From Blasia pusilla (taxonomy: Eukaryota; Marchantiophyta; Marchantiopsida; Blasiales), in the NCBI GenBank assembly GCA_050084515.1, contig CM114274.1, forward strand, positions 5,766,001-5,830,000: a stretch of 64,000 bases of DNA, given 5' to 3'. The first letter of the stretch is position 1. The number at the start of each line of letters is the position of its first letter. The notes under the pieces are model-generated. The model had not been told where the DNA came from. It did no database searches and saw only the letters and a program-made list of their open reading frames with translations. Positions 44,180-54,759 of the stretch are shown here, piece after piece. A program made the translations under genes and the position numbers.

Positions 44180-47100
44180 TTGCACACGCAATTAATTTTG
44201 AGTTGTTTTAGAATAGTGAAGTCTTGGATTTCTTAGTCGGGATAGAGTTGTAAAGCAGAGTTATTCCTGGACGCCTTCCTTGCTACAACCACCACAGACT
44301 ACCCATTGTATTGCTGCTGGTGGAATCGTATGTAGGGGCAGCAAGACTCTGAAGAAGCTTGCAATGGTCGGTAGGATTTGCAAGACTTAAACAGACGGCT
44401 CCTACTGCGAAGCACACAACATGGAAGCAGCGGACAGATCTGGACGTCGTCCTTGCGAAGACGAGAAGATTTGAAGACCACATGCACACTGAGAGAATCG
44501 CGTAGAAGGTAAGCAACCTATGGATCCGTACGACTTTTGATCAGCGACGACAGTCTGAGAGGAAACCGACTCATCTCCATCGCACCAGAAAACAAACTAG
44601 ATGAATCATGCGTTCCAAGCCATACTCTCGAGGACGTTGAAACCTCTTCATGCGTCAGGTCAATCCACGAAGAGAGAAGTCAAACATATTGGAGAGTGCC
44701 GTACATATCTCCTCGTACACATGGCCCTCTCAGGCAACAGATTTTCTGGAGTTTTTAACTCAAAAGATAATTCGAGTTTGGTTTGAAAGGTCCATGAGAG
44801 TTGAATAAATCATCAGTGTTCTCTAAGGAGAGAGGAAGAAATGAGGGACTCTCGAACGATTAAGAAGGTACTCGATTGGAAGAAGAAGAGGAGGAAGAAT
44901 AGCCTCCTCCCAACTGAACTGAAACAATGAAAATTGGACGAACTGAAAGATGATCTCTGGCAACGTTAGCCACTCCCCACAACTCCCTAAAACTGAAACA
45001 AAGAAAATTGGACGAACTGAAAGATGATCTCTAGCAACGTTAGCCACTCCCCACAACTCCCTAAAGTAATCTGCTGATGATTGAAAACAAAGTGCACTTG
45101 AGCAGCTATGGTAAGTTGATACACGTTGGCGAAGTCCATGAGTTGAGGGATGTGGAGAAGTTCGCGAGTTTACAGTTTGGAATCGAATGACAAAGAACAA
45201 AGCACGGAATTGAAAGGAAGGGAGGGACACTTAAAAAAGAAATGGTATCTTCTCGAGAAGAAGTGATTTCTAGTCAGGGGTGCCAACTTGGTTATGGGAC
45301 CCCTTCCACATATGGGATTCAGACAGGCACCTTCACATCTGGTTTCTGAGTGAAGGTCTGCTACTTTGTTTTCAAATGCTTCACCCGGGAGCATGGTCAA
45401 GTCACACACAATTCCTACCCTCCCTCTCTCTCTCTCCCTCACCGTGCTAAGCTGGTGACACCAGAATTGTTCAACACTTTCAGTAGCCTTGATCCATTGC
45501 CCAAAGCTGCTGCACTGGTAAGTAATGTCCATTGGGGATCCCAATCAGGTGCAGTAGATGGTGTGGTGAAGAGTTTCTTGGTTGACACTTGGAAGCTCCG
45601 CACGAACACTTTGTTTAGTCAGCACTCAAACTATATGAGAGTGTCTCCCTCCTCTCATATGGTACCTTCTTCACTTGTTGCTAGGTGGGGGACTGCAATG
45701 CAATAAAGTAGTCAAGTCCAAATCAGGGCGCCTTCTACAAACGTTTTCAACCGTTCCATGTTATGAGTCATCGCCAGCGAACGTTGCAAATTACTAAAAT
45801 CAGTCAAAACACGGTGAATCGTCACAAGCACATCTCGAAACATCGGGCCCGAAACTGTCATCCATGGCCTGCAAATTCTCCAGTGTTCAAACGACGAAAC
45901 TTGCGAACTTTTTCCCGGATCGCGTTTCGAGAAGGAGCGGGCATATTCTCAACCTAGTTTCAATCGAATTGCGTTGGTTTGTGATTTATTTCGCTTAGAT
46001 TTTCCTTGTTACGAACAGAGGACGACATCACTCACAAGCATTCTTTGGGCTCCCCTATGGCTGCGAAGCCTTCAATTGCAAGTCGACGAGCTTGCGAAAC
46101 GGAGATGGGATGACCATCGGAAACTTGGGGGCTATACGATCATGTGAAGCTCTCATCCGCTCAAGTCACTTCAGTCCTGTCGCCGTAAGCAAAGCAATAA
46201 CTGTTTCTGTGCTGAGAAGAACGTTCCTCCATTTAGCTCAGACTCAGATATGGAGCACATATTGAAGCTTCCAGGGTCTCGGAATCATTGTAGCACTCAT
46301 TGATTATAAGTATTGATACTGTTCCAGCAAACTGTCAACTTACCTGCTCTGTCTGCTTGGTTTCATTTTCTCAAACAAACCTGAACGGCTCTTAGAATCC
46401 TCTGTGATTCAGTCAGTGACTCCGACCTTCCAATTATGAAGAGACTCGGGAAGTTAAGCGGAACCCATTAAGAGTGAAGTTCAGAACTGCTCACAGGAAT
46501 GGTCCGAAGTTGGGATGTTCCAAAATTTGAATGAAAACGCCCTAAATAGACACCACAGCCGACACGATGAAAACAAAGAATTGTTGCAAGGAAAACATGC
46601 GATTCGACGATGTGGAGGAAACAAGGTTCAGATTTGAGACTACAAATTAGAGTAGCTGATTCTCCTCGCACGGTTAGACCTTATCCCTGGGTTCAAAATT
46701 CCGATCAGCCACTTTTGAATGATCCGGGCCAGAAATCTTCGCACGTTTTGAAAATCTGGCAGCAAAAACCTGGCAACAGTGACAATGAAGGTTTCGTGCG
46801 TGCAGGGTCGCAAGCTTCCTAGCGAGCTACAACCCAAAGGTGAGTCCTGAGTCAGAAGAGGATCTCGAGACGTAAACACAAGAACGTGAGTAGAATCGTC
46901 ACATTTCAGTGTTTCCACGTTGTTAGAATTGGACCTCAGTGCTATCTCTAGGAACATTTCCACGATTGTGGTGAGGCATTTAAGAAATTCTAACTGAAGT
47001 ATGATTCATCGAAGACGAAGCTGTGATTCAGAAATGGAATGAGCATTGGAAATGCTTCAATGATGGACTTTTAGTACATAAGAAAATTTTCTGATAAGTA

Positions 47101-47558
47101 ATGTCATCTTCGAGGGAAAACTGACCTCGAGCAGAGTGGCACGAACTCGAACGAGCGAACGAGTGAATGAATGGCGGATTCAGGAGCCGAGCTAACTTCT
47201 AAACAAAACGAGCATGTACATTTGATTTTGATTGTAGTGCCCGAATACTGACCTACCTTCCAATGAAATCCTCGTTTCCTCTAACTATCTACCTCTTCGC
47301 TACGTAAGTTCTCTGCACAATCCCTGCCCGTCATGATCAAGTCACTCAAGTGAAGGGATTGAAAATTAGTTTCAGTCTGAAGGAGTAAATGTCTATCGAA
47401 GCCTCTTCTAATCTGTCTAGTTAGTCTCAAGTTATAAAATGTACAAAACAAATGGGGTCGGTACAAACTCGTGAAAACCCTCGTCAGGTCGTAGAGCGTG
47501 TCCGTCACTGTGATCTTCAACCTGCACATGGAGCTTCACGTCGAATAGGAGATTTCGA
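44180..47558. other. Intergenic between tRNA-Lys and the phospholipase gene
   Basis: No gene recognised. Frames up to 135 codons on the minus strand around 44.8-45.5 kb show no known motif and partly reflect a tandem duplication. A pyrimidine run (CTCTCTCTCTCTCCCTC) lies near 45425. The 3' untranslated region of the phospholipase gene should lie just below 47559, but I see no unambiguous poly(A) signal. Confidence 0.4.
44918..45065. repeat. Tandem duplication, 74-bp unit, two copies
   Basis: The 74 bases from ACTGAAACAATGAAAATTGG at 44918 are repeated from 44992 with only two visible substitutions (T to A, G to A), so the duplication is recent. Confidence 0.95.
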
Positions 47559-49280
47559 TCAATTCGCAAGGGCCGCTTCTGGGAAGTCTTCCGGATCTCT
47601 GGAGGGCAAGATCCAGCGACCAGAATCACTCTTGACGAGACCCTTGTTCTCTGGCTGCCACCAGTAGGGTGGAATTCCCAACTCGGATCTAAGAAAGTCC
47701 GATGCTTTGTTCACGAGGGCCACATCGCGATGGAGGGCCGGAGAGAAGGGCTCGTCGGGGCCGTGAAAGCCATCGAGCAAATGGAGATAAGCCTCCATGT
47801 TATGAGCGTGTAGAGGATCGGTGGTAGGTTTGAGCTGATCAGAGTCCCGACTGTCGAGCTCAAGGATAGTCCCGACATGGCAGAAAGAAGACGGCAACCA
47901 GCGAGCAAACTGGTGGAGGAACTGGAGGTTCTCATTGAAGATGATGCCGGGAACCCTGGGCACCTGATCGTGGACATTGACCACTCGAAGAACGTTCACT
48001 CCTAGCTCCTTCACTCGGTCGCGGAATGCGCTGTTGCCCAAACGAGGTCCAGCGAAAGAGAACACGGAGACGGGCACGCGATTGTTACAGGGCTTCTCGG
48101 AGTGGTGCTGCAACTCCTCACGGCTGGGGGTGTCCCAATGCTTGGGGACTTTGGGCGAGTGAGCGCGCTTGTTGATCCCAGATTCGGCGATGTCGTAAGC
48201 GCTTAACATGCTGAGCGCGCTCCCCAAGCTGTGTCCAGTCACTGTGATGCTCAGCTCCTCGTGCTTGTACTGCTGCACCAGTTTCTTCACCGCTGTCAAG
48301 ACTTGCTCGCGAGCGCTGAGCTTGTTGTAGCGCGAATTCTCATTCTTGGACTTGTACACGCTCAAAAACCCGCTCTCCACCATGACTTCGCTCTTGCCTC
48401 GGGGATCGATACCTGTGGGGCTGAAGAAGTCCCGGATGTTCTCAAACCACTCCAGCTTCGTGACCGTCCCTCTCCAGGCCACGACGATGTCCCGGCGCCC
48501 AAGCCTCGCGATCTCCCTCGGTGAAGTGCAGACTGCCACAAACCCCATGAAATTGGAGTCCTTGCTCCATTTGTCGTCTTTGTCGGACTTTCGGAAGAAT
48601 TTGGGCAGGTGAGAGTCGGCTGTGGCGTACAAATAATCTGTGATCTCGTACCCTCGATTCTCTAGCCCCACCTCACTCAGAAGCTTCTTCTTGCCGAACC
48701 TCGCGCTGCCGCAGAACTTGGAGTGCTGGTCGTAATCGAACGCATCATAGGTAGCTTGCGCAAATTCGCCATAGCGGATTATCTCCCCGCGCAGGACGGG
48801 GTCCATAGTTTCCTCCAGCAACCCCTCCCAGTTTTGGGCTCCTTGAATCTCCTGCCATCGGTCAGCGACACGGAGATCCGCGTACGGGTGTCGTTTGCCA
48901 TCATCGCTGCGATCAGGCGATGGAAGCTTCAAGACTCGACCTAGCTTTCTTATCAGCTCCGCATGATATTCGACATCGAGATCATGCAGAGGTGTGGTCT
49001 GACTAGGGGTAGTAATCTGCACGAGCTCTTGTATGGAGGCCGAGGGAGTGAAGGCGCACGATACAGGTAAGGAGGTAGGCTTCTTGACTTGCAGAAATGG
49101 GAGCTTCTCAGAAAACTTCGGTCTCAATCTGCTGTTCAAATCTTTCGTTCTACACCTGGAGTTTCCAACACTCACAAACGATGTCCCTGTCCTTTCGCAA
49201 GCGCTCTGAAAGCTGCTGGCGCTGGCCCCCGAAAGCCCAGAAAACGACTGCGCTACATGCGTGGCTATGCTCACAGCCAT
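47559..49280 (-). CDS. Plastid phospholipase A1, DAD1-like class 3 lipase
   Basis: This 573-residue intact frame releases fatty acids from membrane glycerolipids, by family. Residues 1-~75 are rich in Ser/Ala/Arg and poor in acidic residues, like a chloroplast transit peptide. The lipase core runs ~140-500, with RWQEIQG at ~141, VVAWRGTVTKLEW at ~266-278, GHSLGSA with the nucleophile Ser351, HDQVPRVPG with Asp438, and HAHNMEAYLH with His493. The Ser-Asp-His order and spacing are those of plant PLA1-I enzymes (DAD1, DGL and PLA1-I beta/gamma types), some of which supply linolenic acid for jasmonate-type oxylipins. No intron is needed. The Met at 49280 precedes the transit-like region. A rearranged pseudogene of the same family lies 21 kb upstream on the window. 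The subfamily (beta or gamma) is not settled by eye. Confidence 0.93.
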   Translation of the reverse strand: MAVSIATHVAQSFSGLSGASASSFQSACERTGTSFVSVGNSRCRTKDLNSRLRPKFSEKLPFLQVKKPTSLPVSCAFTPSASIQELVQITTPSQTTPLHDLDVEYHAELIRKLGRVLKLPSPDRSDDGKRHPYADLRVADRWQEIQGAQNWEGLLEETMDPVLRGEIIRYGEFAQATYDAFDYDQHSKFCGSARFGKKKLLSEVGLENRGYEITDYLYATADSHLPKFFRKSDKDDKWSKDSNFMGFVAVCTSPREIARLGRRDIVVAWRGTVTKLEWFENIRDFFSPTGIDPRGKSEVMVESGFLSVYKSKNENSRYNKLSAREQVLTAVKKLVQQYKHEELSITVTGHSLGSALSMLSAYDIAESGINKRAHSPKVPKHWDTPSREELQHHSEKPCNNRVPVSVFSFAGPRLGNSAFRDRVKELGVNVLRVVNVHDQVPRVPGIIFNENLQFLHQFARWLPSSFCHVGTILELDSRDSDQLKPTTDPLHAHNMEAYLHLLDGFHGPDEPFSPALHRDVALVNKASDFLRSELGIPPYWWQPENKGLVKSDSGRWILPSRDPEDFPEAALAN

Positions 49281-51389
49281 ATGGTTTCACCCGATGCCTT
49301 CAATTGCGAATCTCGATCGGGTTTTGCTCGATTTCAGCAGAGAAAAATCTGGAAAACTAGACTCCCCGGAATCCTAGCGACCAACACGAAATCGCACGAG
49401 AAAACTGCTCTTCTGAAGGCGTGTCTGAACGGATTCCGACCTTGAAGATGTACAGGCCCTGCGACTCTGGATGGAACCCCGGATGTGCAGAGGATAGCCA
49501 CACCTACAAGAAAAGCCGGTCTTATACACTTTGGGGCTCCATCCGCAACTCGTCTAGTTCAGACGCGGAAGACTCATCCATGAAACCGAGTACGCCGCGA
49601 TTGGTGTGCGGTCCCAGAGTCTTCTCCCCACATTCATTCACTCAGAAATCACGTGCCAGATATTTTTCTCCCTCATGTCACAAGTTCTCACAACGTTTAC
49701 TCCATTCCCAACGAAAGGACGATGGAGCCCACGTTCGTACGGAGAGGTACGACGCCGGACCGTCCAGCTCCTGAGTCCTGCCTGACTGACTCGGTCCACC
49801 TCGTCCGAGCAGCGTCAGCGCTCCGGATCCACCAGCACCAGCACCATATCTGCCACTGTTCAAACTTCAAGGCTCGCAAAGCAAAAGGCACACGAAAGAG
49901 GAGAACAATCCTATCTGTTCGGCATCTTCGCCTCTCTGCTACTCCTTCCTGTATGAGACTATGCGTCTTGCATGAGGCCCCCGAGTCGCGCGACGGCTTT
50001 CGCGGCGTGGACTGCGCGGGACCGCGCCGTCGGGTAAACTCGAGCCCAGCATTACTGCCCGAGGAAAGGACAGTCGCCCGGCGGGGCCGACTGCACCAGT
50101 GCGAAGTATCTACCTACCGGCGTCGGGAATCTGGATCGCGTTCCGGGCGCCTGCGAGTTTCCCGGAGCGATTGCGGGAATGCCTTTATTTAGATACGACA
50201 ATTTCAACCGCTGACCGTGTAGAGTCTGTAGACGTTCGACGGAGGAACTCCCACGAAGATCTATATTTATCTGTATATTTATTACGTGTTTCGAAGTGGA
50301 CAGCTCATTCAGGGGAAAGACTTAATCGTCTGGAAATATCATGAAAAGAAAAAATATTATTTTATGAAAAATTACTGGGATAGGGCATATTAGCAAATAG
50401 AGTATTAATAAATATATATTAATGGATATTAGGATAGTTCAAACTACCCATCGTTATTTTAAAAATATATCCTGTAAAACACTATCTCCGAAATAGATTC
50501 CCCCACCACCCTAAGATATGTGGGACAAGTTGGCATTTGTCAAAATCATTGAGTGGAAGACGTTTGAAGTAAGCCCTATGCAATTGGGTTCTATAATAAT
50601 ATGAAAATGGGGGAAAATTATTACATGTGTATTCTAACTAGTGGATTGAGTCTATGTTTAACAATAACCGACATTCTTTGTAAAAGCAACGGTTGAGAAC
50701 GTGTGATTTCCATATGAAATCTGAAACTTGTGATTTCCATATCAAATTTTCGACGTGAACATTGGTTTTTCTTTGTTACATATAAATAATGACTAGCATG
50801 AGGAAATTGTCGACTACATTGAAAGTTCTCTCAAAATTTCCTAAAAATTTCGAGAGAACTATGCCTAAAACTCATGTCCGAGCACTGGATTGAGTTCAAC
50901 GTTGTGGTTCTATACCACATTCAAAAAAGAAACATTTTGGTTGCATGCTATGTAAGAGAAAAAGATAGAAAGAATTTTCTTATCTTCTCTTAGCATTACT
51001 TTTTAATCTTTCAAAGTCCTTCTATGCAAAAGGTTGTCTATTAATTTAGTGTGAGTACATCCAAACTTTTTTATCCTTTCTAGTAAAGTATGAGAAAGAA
51101 GAGTAGGAAACTTTCCCACTTTGAGTTTATCACCGGGTAGACTTTTATTTCCTATGGGCCAACACATAAGTTATGATGCCTCCATATAGAGATTGATTAA
51201 GGGAGCAAGAACTTGGGCAGGTTTTATCTAAAGGTCAACACGAATGTAATAGGGTTGTAGTTTCCCAAATTCATATATGCTCTTTTGTTTATATTTTTCC
51301 AAAATCATGTAGAGGTCTTATGGCATGTCTTCTGTATAGAGTATCTACAAGGTATATTTGGGGAGTTTAGAGGTCCAAAAATCGGTATC
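49281..51389. other. Upstream region of the phospholipase gene, then AT-rich DNA
   Basis: 49.3-50.2 kb is GC-rich with CpG-containing open frames on both strands, typical of a promoter/5' leader rather than of coding DNA; none has a recognisable domain. 50.3-51.4 kb is AT-rich and featureless. I cannot place a TATA box with confidence. Confidence 0.4.
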
Positions 51390-51810
51390 CACGTTGGTAG
51401 ATGGAGGATGATTTGTTGAGCAGGGTAAATTGAATTAGCAATTTATCCCCTATTTTGGGCTCACGGGGAGCTATTTTGAGGATCCTACGATTCCGAGTAA
51501 GATATCTATTTTTGGTTTAGTTGACGATCTATTTTGGGAAGTGTCTCTTGACCTATTATAGTAGGTTAGGATTAATAGGATGAATTGTATGCATAAGTCA
51601 TTGAGGAGAGAATTTGAAGAAGGCGGAGGATGTATGCTTCAAGGATGGAGAGCTTGGGAAACTCATTCTCTCTTCATTCAACCTACTTTCCATGATGCAG
51701 TAGAGCTATATATGGTCCTCCTTGATTTGTAACTAACTCAAGCCTCTCAATATGAGATTAGGTTTGGTTTGACATTATACATAGAGACCTATGAAGTGTG
51801 AATTTGAGAT
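51390..51810 (+). repeat. Diverged solo block L of the Ty3-type family
   Basis: The order of words follows block L: GAGCTTGGGA.A, CTCATTCTCTCTT, CAACCT, CATGA.GC.G.AGAGCTAT, TCAAGCCTCTCA, AGGTTTGGTTTGACAT, and GAGATCTGATTTC. Divergence is much higher than between L1 and L2. No S block, gag or RT accompanies it, so it is an old solo repeat. Confidence 0.6.
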
Positions 51811-54374
51811 CTGATTTCTAAATTTAAAAATTGAGACTTCTTTTTCCTTGCACCTACTCCCTTGAACACCAATCTTCTGTGTCAAAGAAGCTTGTAATAG
51901 GAAATTCACACTCTTGTTAATCATCTATATCCAAATAAACTCATATTAGCTATCACTATTGCATTCACATCTAGTTTGATAGTTTGTGAGTCATTTGAGC
52001 CACAATGGAGTCCCTTGTGGCAAGACAATCACACTACACTCAAAATTTTCCAAGTCCCTCCCAAACTCAAAATTTGCGATTGCAACGTCGCTCAAAAGTT
52101 CCATTTTCTTACACTCACAAGCTATTCAGTTGTAGTTCAATCGTATTTTAGTCAAAAAATGCTCACATGGTACTCACAAATGACTTGCAGCTTTGCGAGT
52201 CATCTGCAAGTGATTCCAAGTCTGATTAGTTTGATTAGACTCGCAACAGACTCGTAAAATCTTTGCAAAATATCTTGTCCAAGTAGTGCTTTCTTGCACT
52301 CACATGGTAGTGGTTTGGTTTTGCTAAGTAATGGTTTTCTACAATTGTAAGTTAGTTTTTCTGTTACTTTTTGGTGTGGTTTGGGACTATAAAAACTCTT
52401 TATCAAAGAGATATTTGACTCCTTCCATGTTTTTCTTAGAGATGTCTTTTCCCCCTTGTTTTTTCCTCTTGCATTGATTTGCTTATAGTTTAGAATGAAC
52501 AATTTTAGAGAAAAAAAATTGAAATTATGAACTTGACTCGTCTACAAGTCCTTCAACATCAAAAGCATTTCTACCCAAAATCTCAAAACTTAACTATACT
52601 TTAGAAATAAACTAGTTGCAAAGTAAGGAGAGAAGTCTTAAAAAGTTATGATGAAAAAAAATGGAGCAATTTGAAGGTGAAAGGGAAATTTATGGTTGAA
52701 GTTTTGGTTTGAGGACCCTCAGATGACTACTTGTAAGTTTTGAGACTTGCAAGTTGCGAGTCCCCATAGTTGCAAAGTGGAAGTTTGAGAGATCGCTATA
52801 TTTGAGTATAACTCGCATCTACAATTGTGAGTCTATTACAATCTTAATACAAGTTTTCATAGTAGCAATGGTAAAACTGAAGTTTGAAATCACTAACCAA
52901 CGACAACTTGCAACCCTACATGGAGCCGCAATGGAGTCGCACAAAGTAAACTCGTAGATTGGTAGTTGTAATAGACTCTCAAAGTGGCCACTAGAAATGG
53001 AGTTGCATGGACACCTTAACCCCTAATAGTATAGGTTCTAGGTCAACTAGACTTGCGTCTCATTTTTTAGACGTTTTTAAATTTTGAATTTGAGAATTTT
53101 TTAGACATAGGCAATGTCTCAAGTTCAACAACCTTAAACGGTTTCAAATATGATCAACATAATTCCTCACTCTCCAACACAAACAAGCCATTCAATAATT
53201 TGGATGAACTTATTTAAAAGTCTAAGGATATGAAATGAAGCTAGTGTGCCTCGTAGTCCCAAGCAACCTAGAACAAGTCTCCAACTGAAACTCAACATCT
53301 TGTGTTAAGGTCCAAGGTTATGATCCAACATTAGATAACATGGACTTGAATTGGTATCAAAGCCCCAATGTCAACCTCTCCATCCATCTATTGCCCTCGA
53401 TTTAACTCCCAATTAAGATGAAATTGATGTTCCAAATTGCCTTGGAGGTCCTTCTCCTTTTATATATTTCTAAGGAAATTCACACCCTCCGTCATCCAAA
53501 GAAGGAGGGTGTGAATGGGCCGCTTCTTATTGCCTTCAAGTAAAACTACCATCTCGACTGTTCTCCGCTTAAGATATTTTCAAGAAAGTCCTAAAATATT
53601 TCACGACCTTGCTTATGCATTTTTTTGAGATCTTTTGAGATCTTTCGTGCATTGGAACCAACTTCTCACGAGATTTTGAACGCCATAGTAACCTTACTCA
53701 TGTCAGGCACACATTGGGTCTAGCTCCTATGATCTCAAAAGTGGAGATAGACCAAATGCTTTTGACAATCAAACTCCAAGCTAAGTTGTAGCCTCCTTAA
53801 CTCTACGGGACACGGGATATTGCACCACGTGTCCTTTGAACCCAAAACGTATTCCATTCGGATAGGGGGGCATTCAAGCATCGTTCAGAGTTAGGGACCT
53901 GGAACGGGGCATTTAGGGTTAGGGAATGGAGTGGATCGTGCATCGCACTGTCGTCTCACGGGTTGTAACTAGTAATTAATTATGGCCAGATCTACTCCTC
54001 CTAATCGAACAAGAATCATGGATCAAAAGTGAAGTCATCAATGGGCGACATACTACTTCTCCTTTCCTAATGCACACTTAGCTCTATCTACACTAGTTTC
54101 GAGCTATGCTAAGTTAAATAAAGAAAAGAATGTTTAGTCACGTAAATGAACCATGGGCCTTCTATGCTCTCTCCTCATGATCACTTCCGAAATAGTTTTA
54201 ATTCCAATTCCATCAATGAAGTCAAACAGGTCCAAAGCAAGGATCCATATATTACAATTGAAAACCATTTTTCAACCACGAAAGAAAACAAGAAATGGCT
54301 TAGAAAGGGTGACGAAAAGAGGCCAATAACTCGCTCCATGTAGACATCCTCGCCTATCAAGAAGGGAATATAAA
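51811..54374. other. Intergenic, no gene seen
   Basis: AT-rich DNA. From 51.98 to 52.98 kb many short words of the type ACTCGCAA, TTGCAAGT and TGCGAGTC recur on both strands, suggesting an old degenerate repeat. Near 53940-53973 GTGCATCGCAC is followed by CACGGGTTGTAA and CTAG|T, again reminiscent of a decayed Helitron end. Confidence 0.4.
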
Positions 54375-54625
54375 CTTTAATAGAAATTGGGATGGAAAAC
54401 CCATCGGGATACAAAGGAGGGGGGCATAGAGAGCCAAAAACTCCGCGGGCCAAAACCGGCCGAAGAGACAAAAGGGGGCCTCCCCCCCTAACGACCAAAA
54501 TCACCAACAGCAGAGACAATATCAGCAACATCAATATAATTATGGCTACTACTAAATGGGCCTCTAGCAACACCAATATAATTATGGCTACTACTAAATG
54601 GGCTTCTAGCATTGGCATCTCCAAC
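54375..54625 (-). repeat. Dispersed retroelement 3'-end-like repeat, copy 2, with internal 48-bp duplication
   Basis: The minus strand aligns with 22440-22700. Within it AATATAATTATGGCTACTAC and the following ATGGGC.TCTAGCA occur twice in tandem (about 54530-54625). The 147-residue minus-strand frame here, with its LLEAHLVVAIIIL repeats, is a by-product of that duplication and I do not regard it as a gene. Confidence 0.65.
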
Positions 54626-54759
54626 CGACCCGCCGCAAAAGCCTATTTGCTTGGGCACGCTTCAAAGCTATGGAGACCCGTGGCCTACAATCAAGAAAGG
54701 ACTAAAGTGCACCCTAAACCCTCAAATAAAAAACAATTTATAAAAAAGTATTGAAACCC

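Noticed and set aside
46440-46490. GGGAAGTTAAGCGG resembling the core of 5S rRNA
   Set aside because: Only about eleven bases match; the rest of the ~120-base 5S sequence and its internal control region are absent.
49653-50192. 179-residue plus-strand frame upstream of the phospholipase gene
   Set aside because: GC-rich, Arg/His/Ser-rich composition with no domain; it lies in the likely promoter and leader of the minus-strand gene.
54181-54624. 147-residue minus-strand frame with hydrophobic LVVAIIIL repeats resembling membrane segments
   Set aside because: The hydrophobic repeats come from a 48-bp tandem duplication in a non-coding repeat; the related copy at 22.5 kb gives a different, broken frame.
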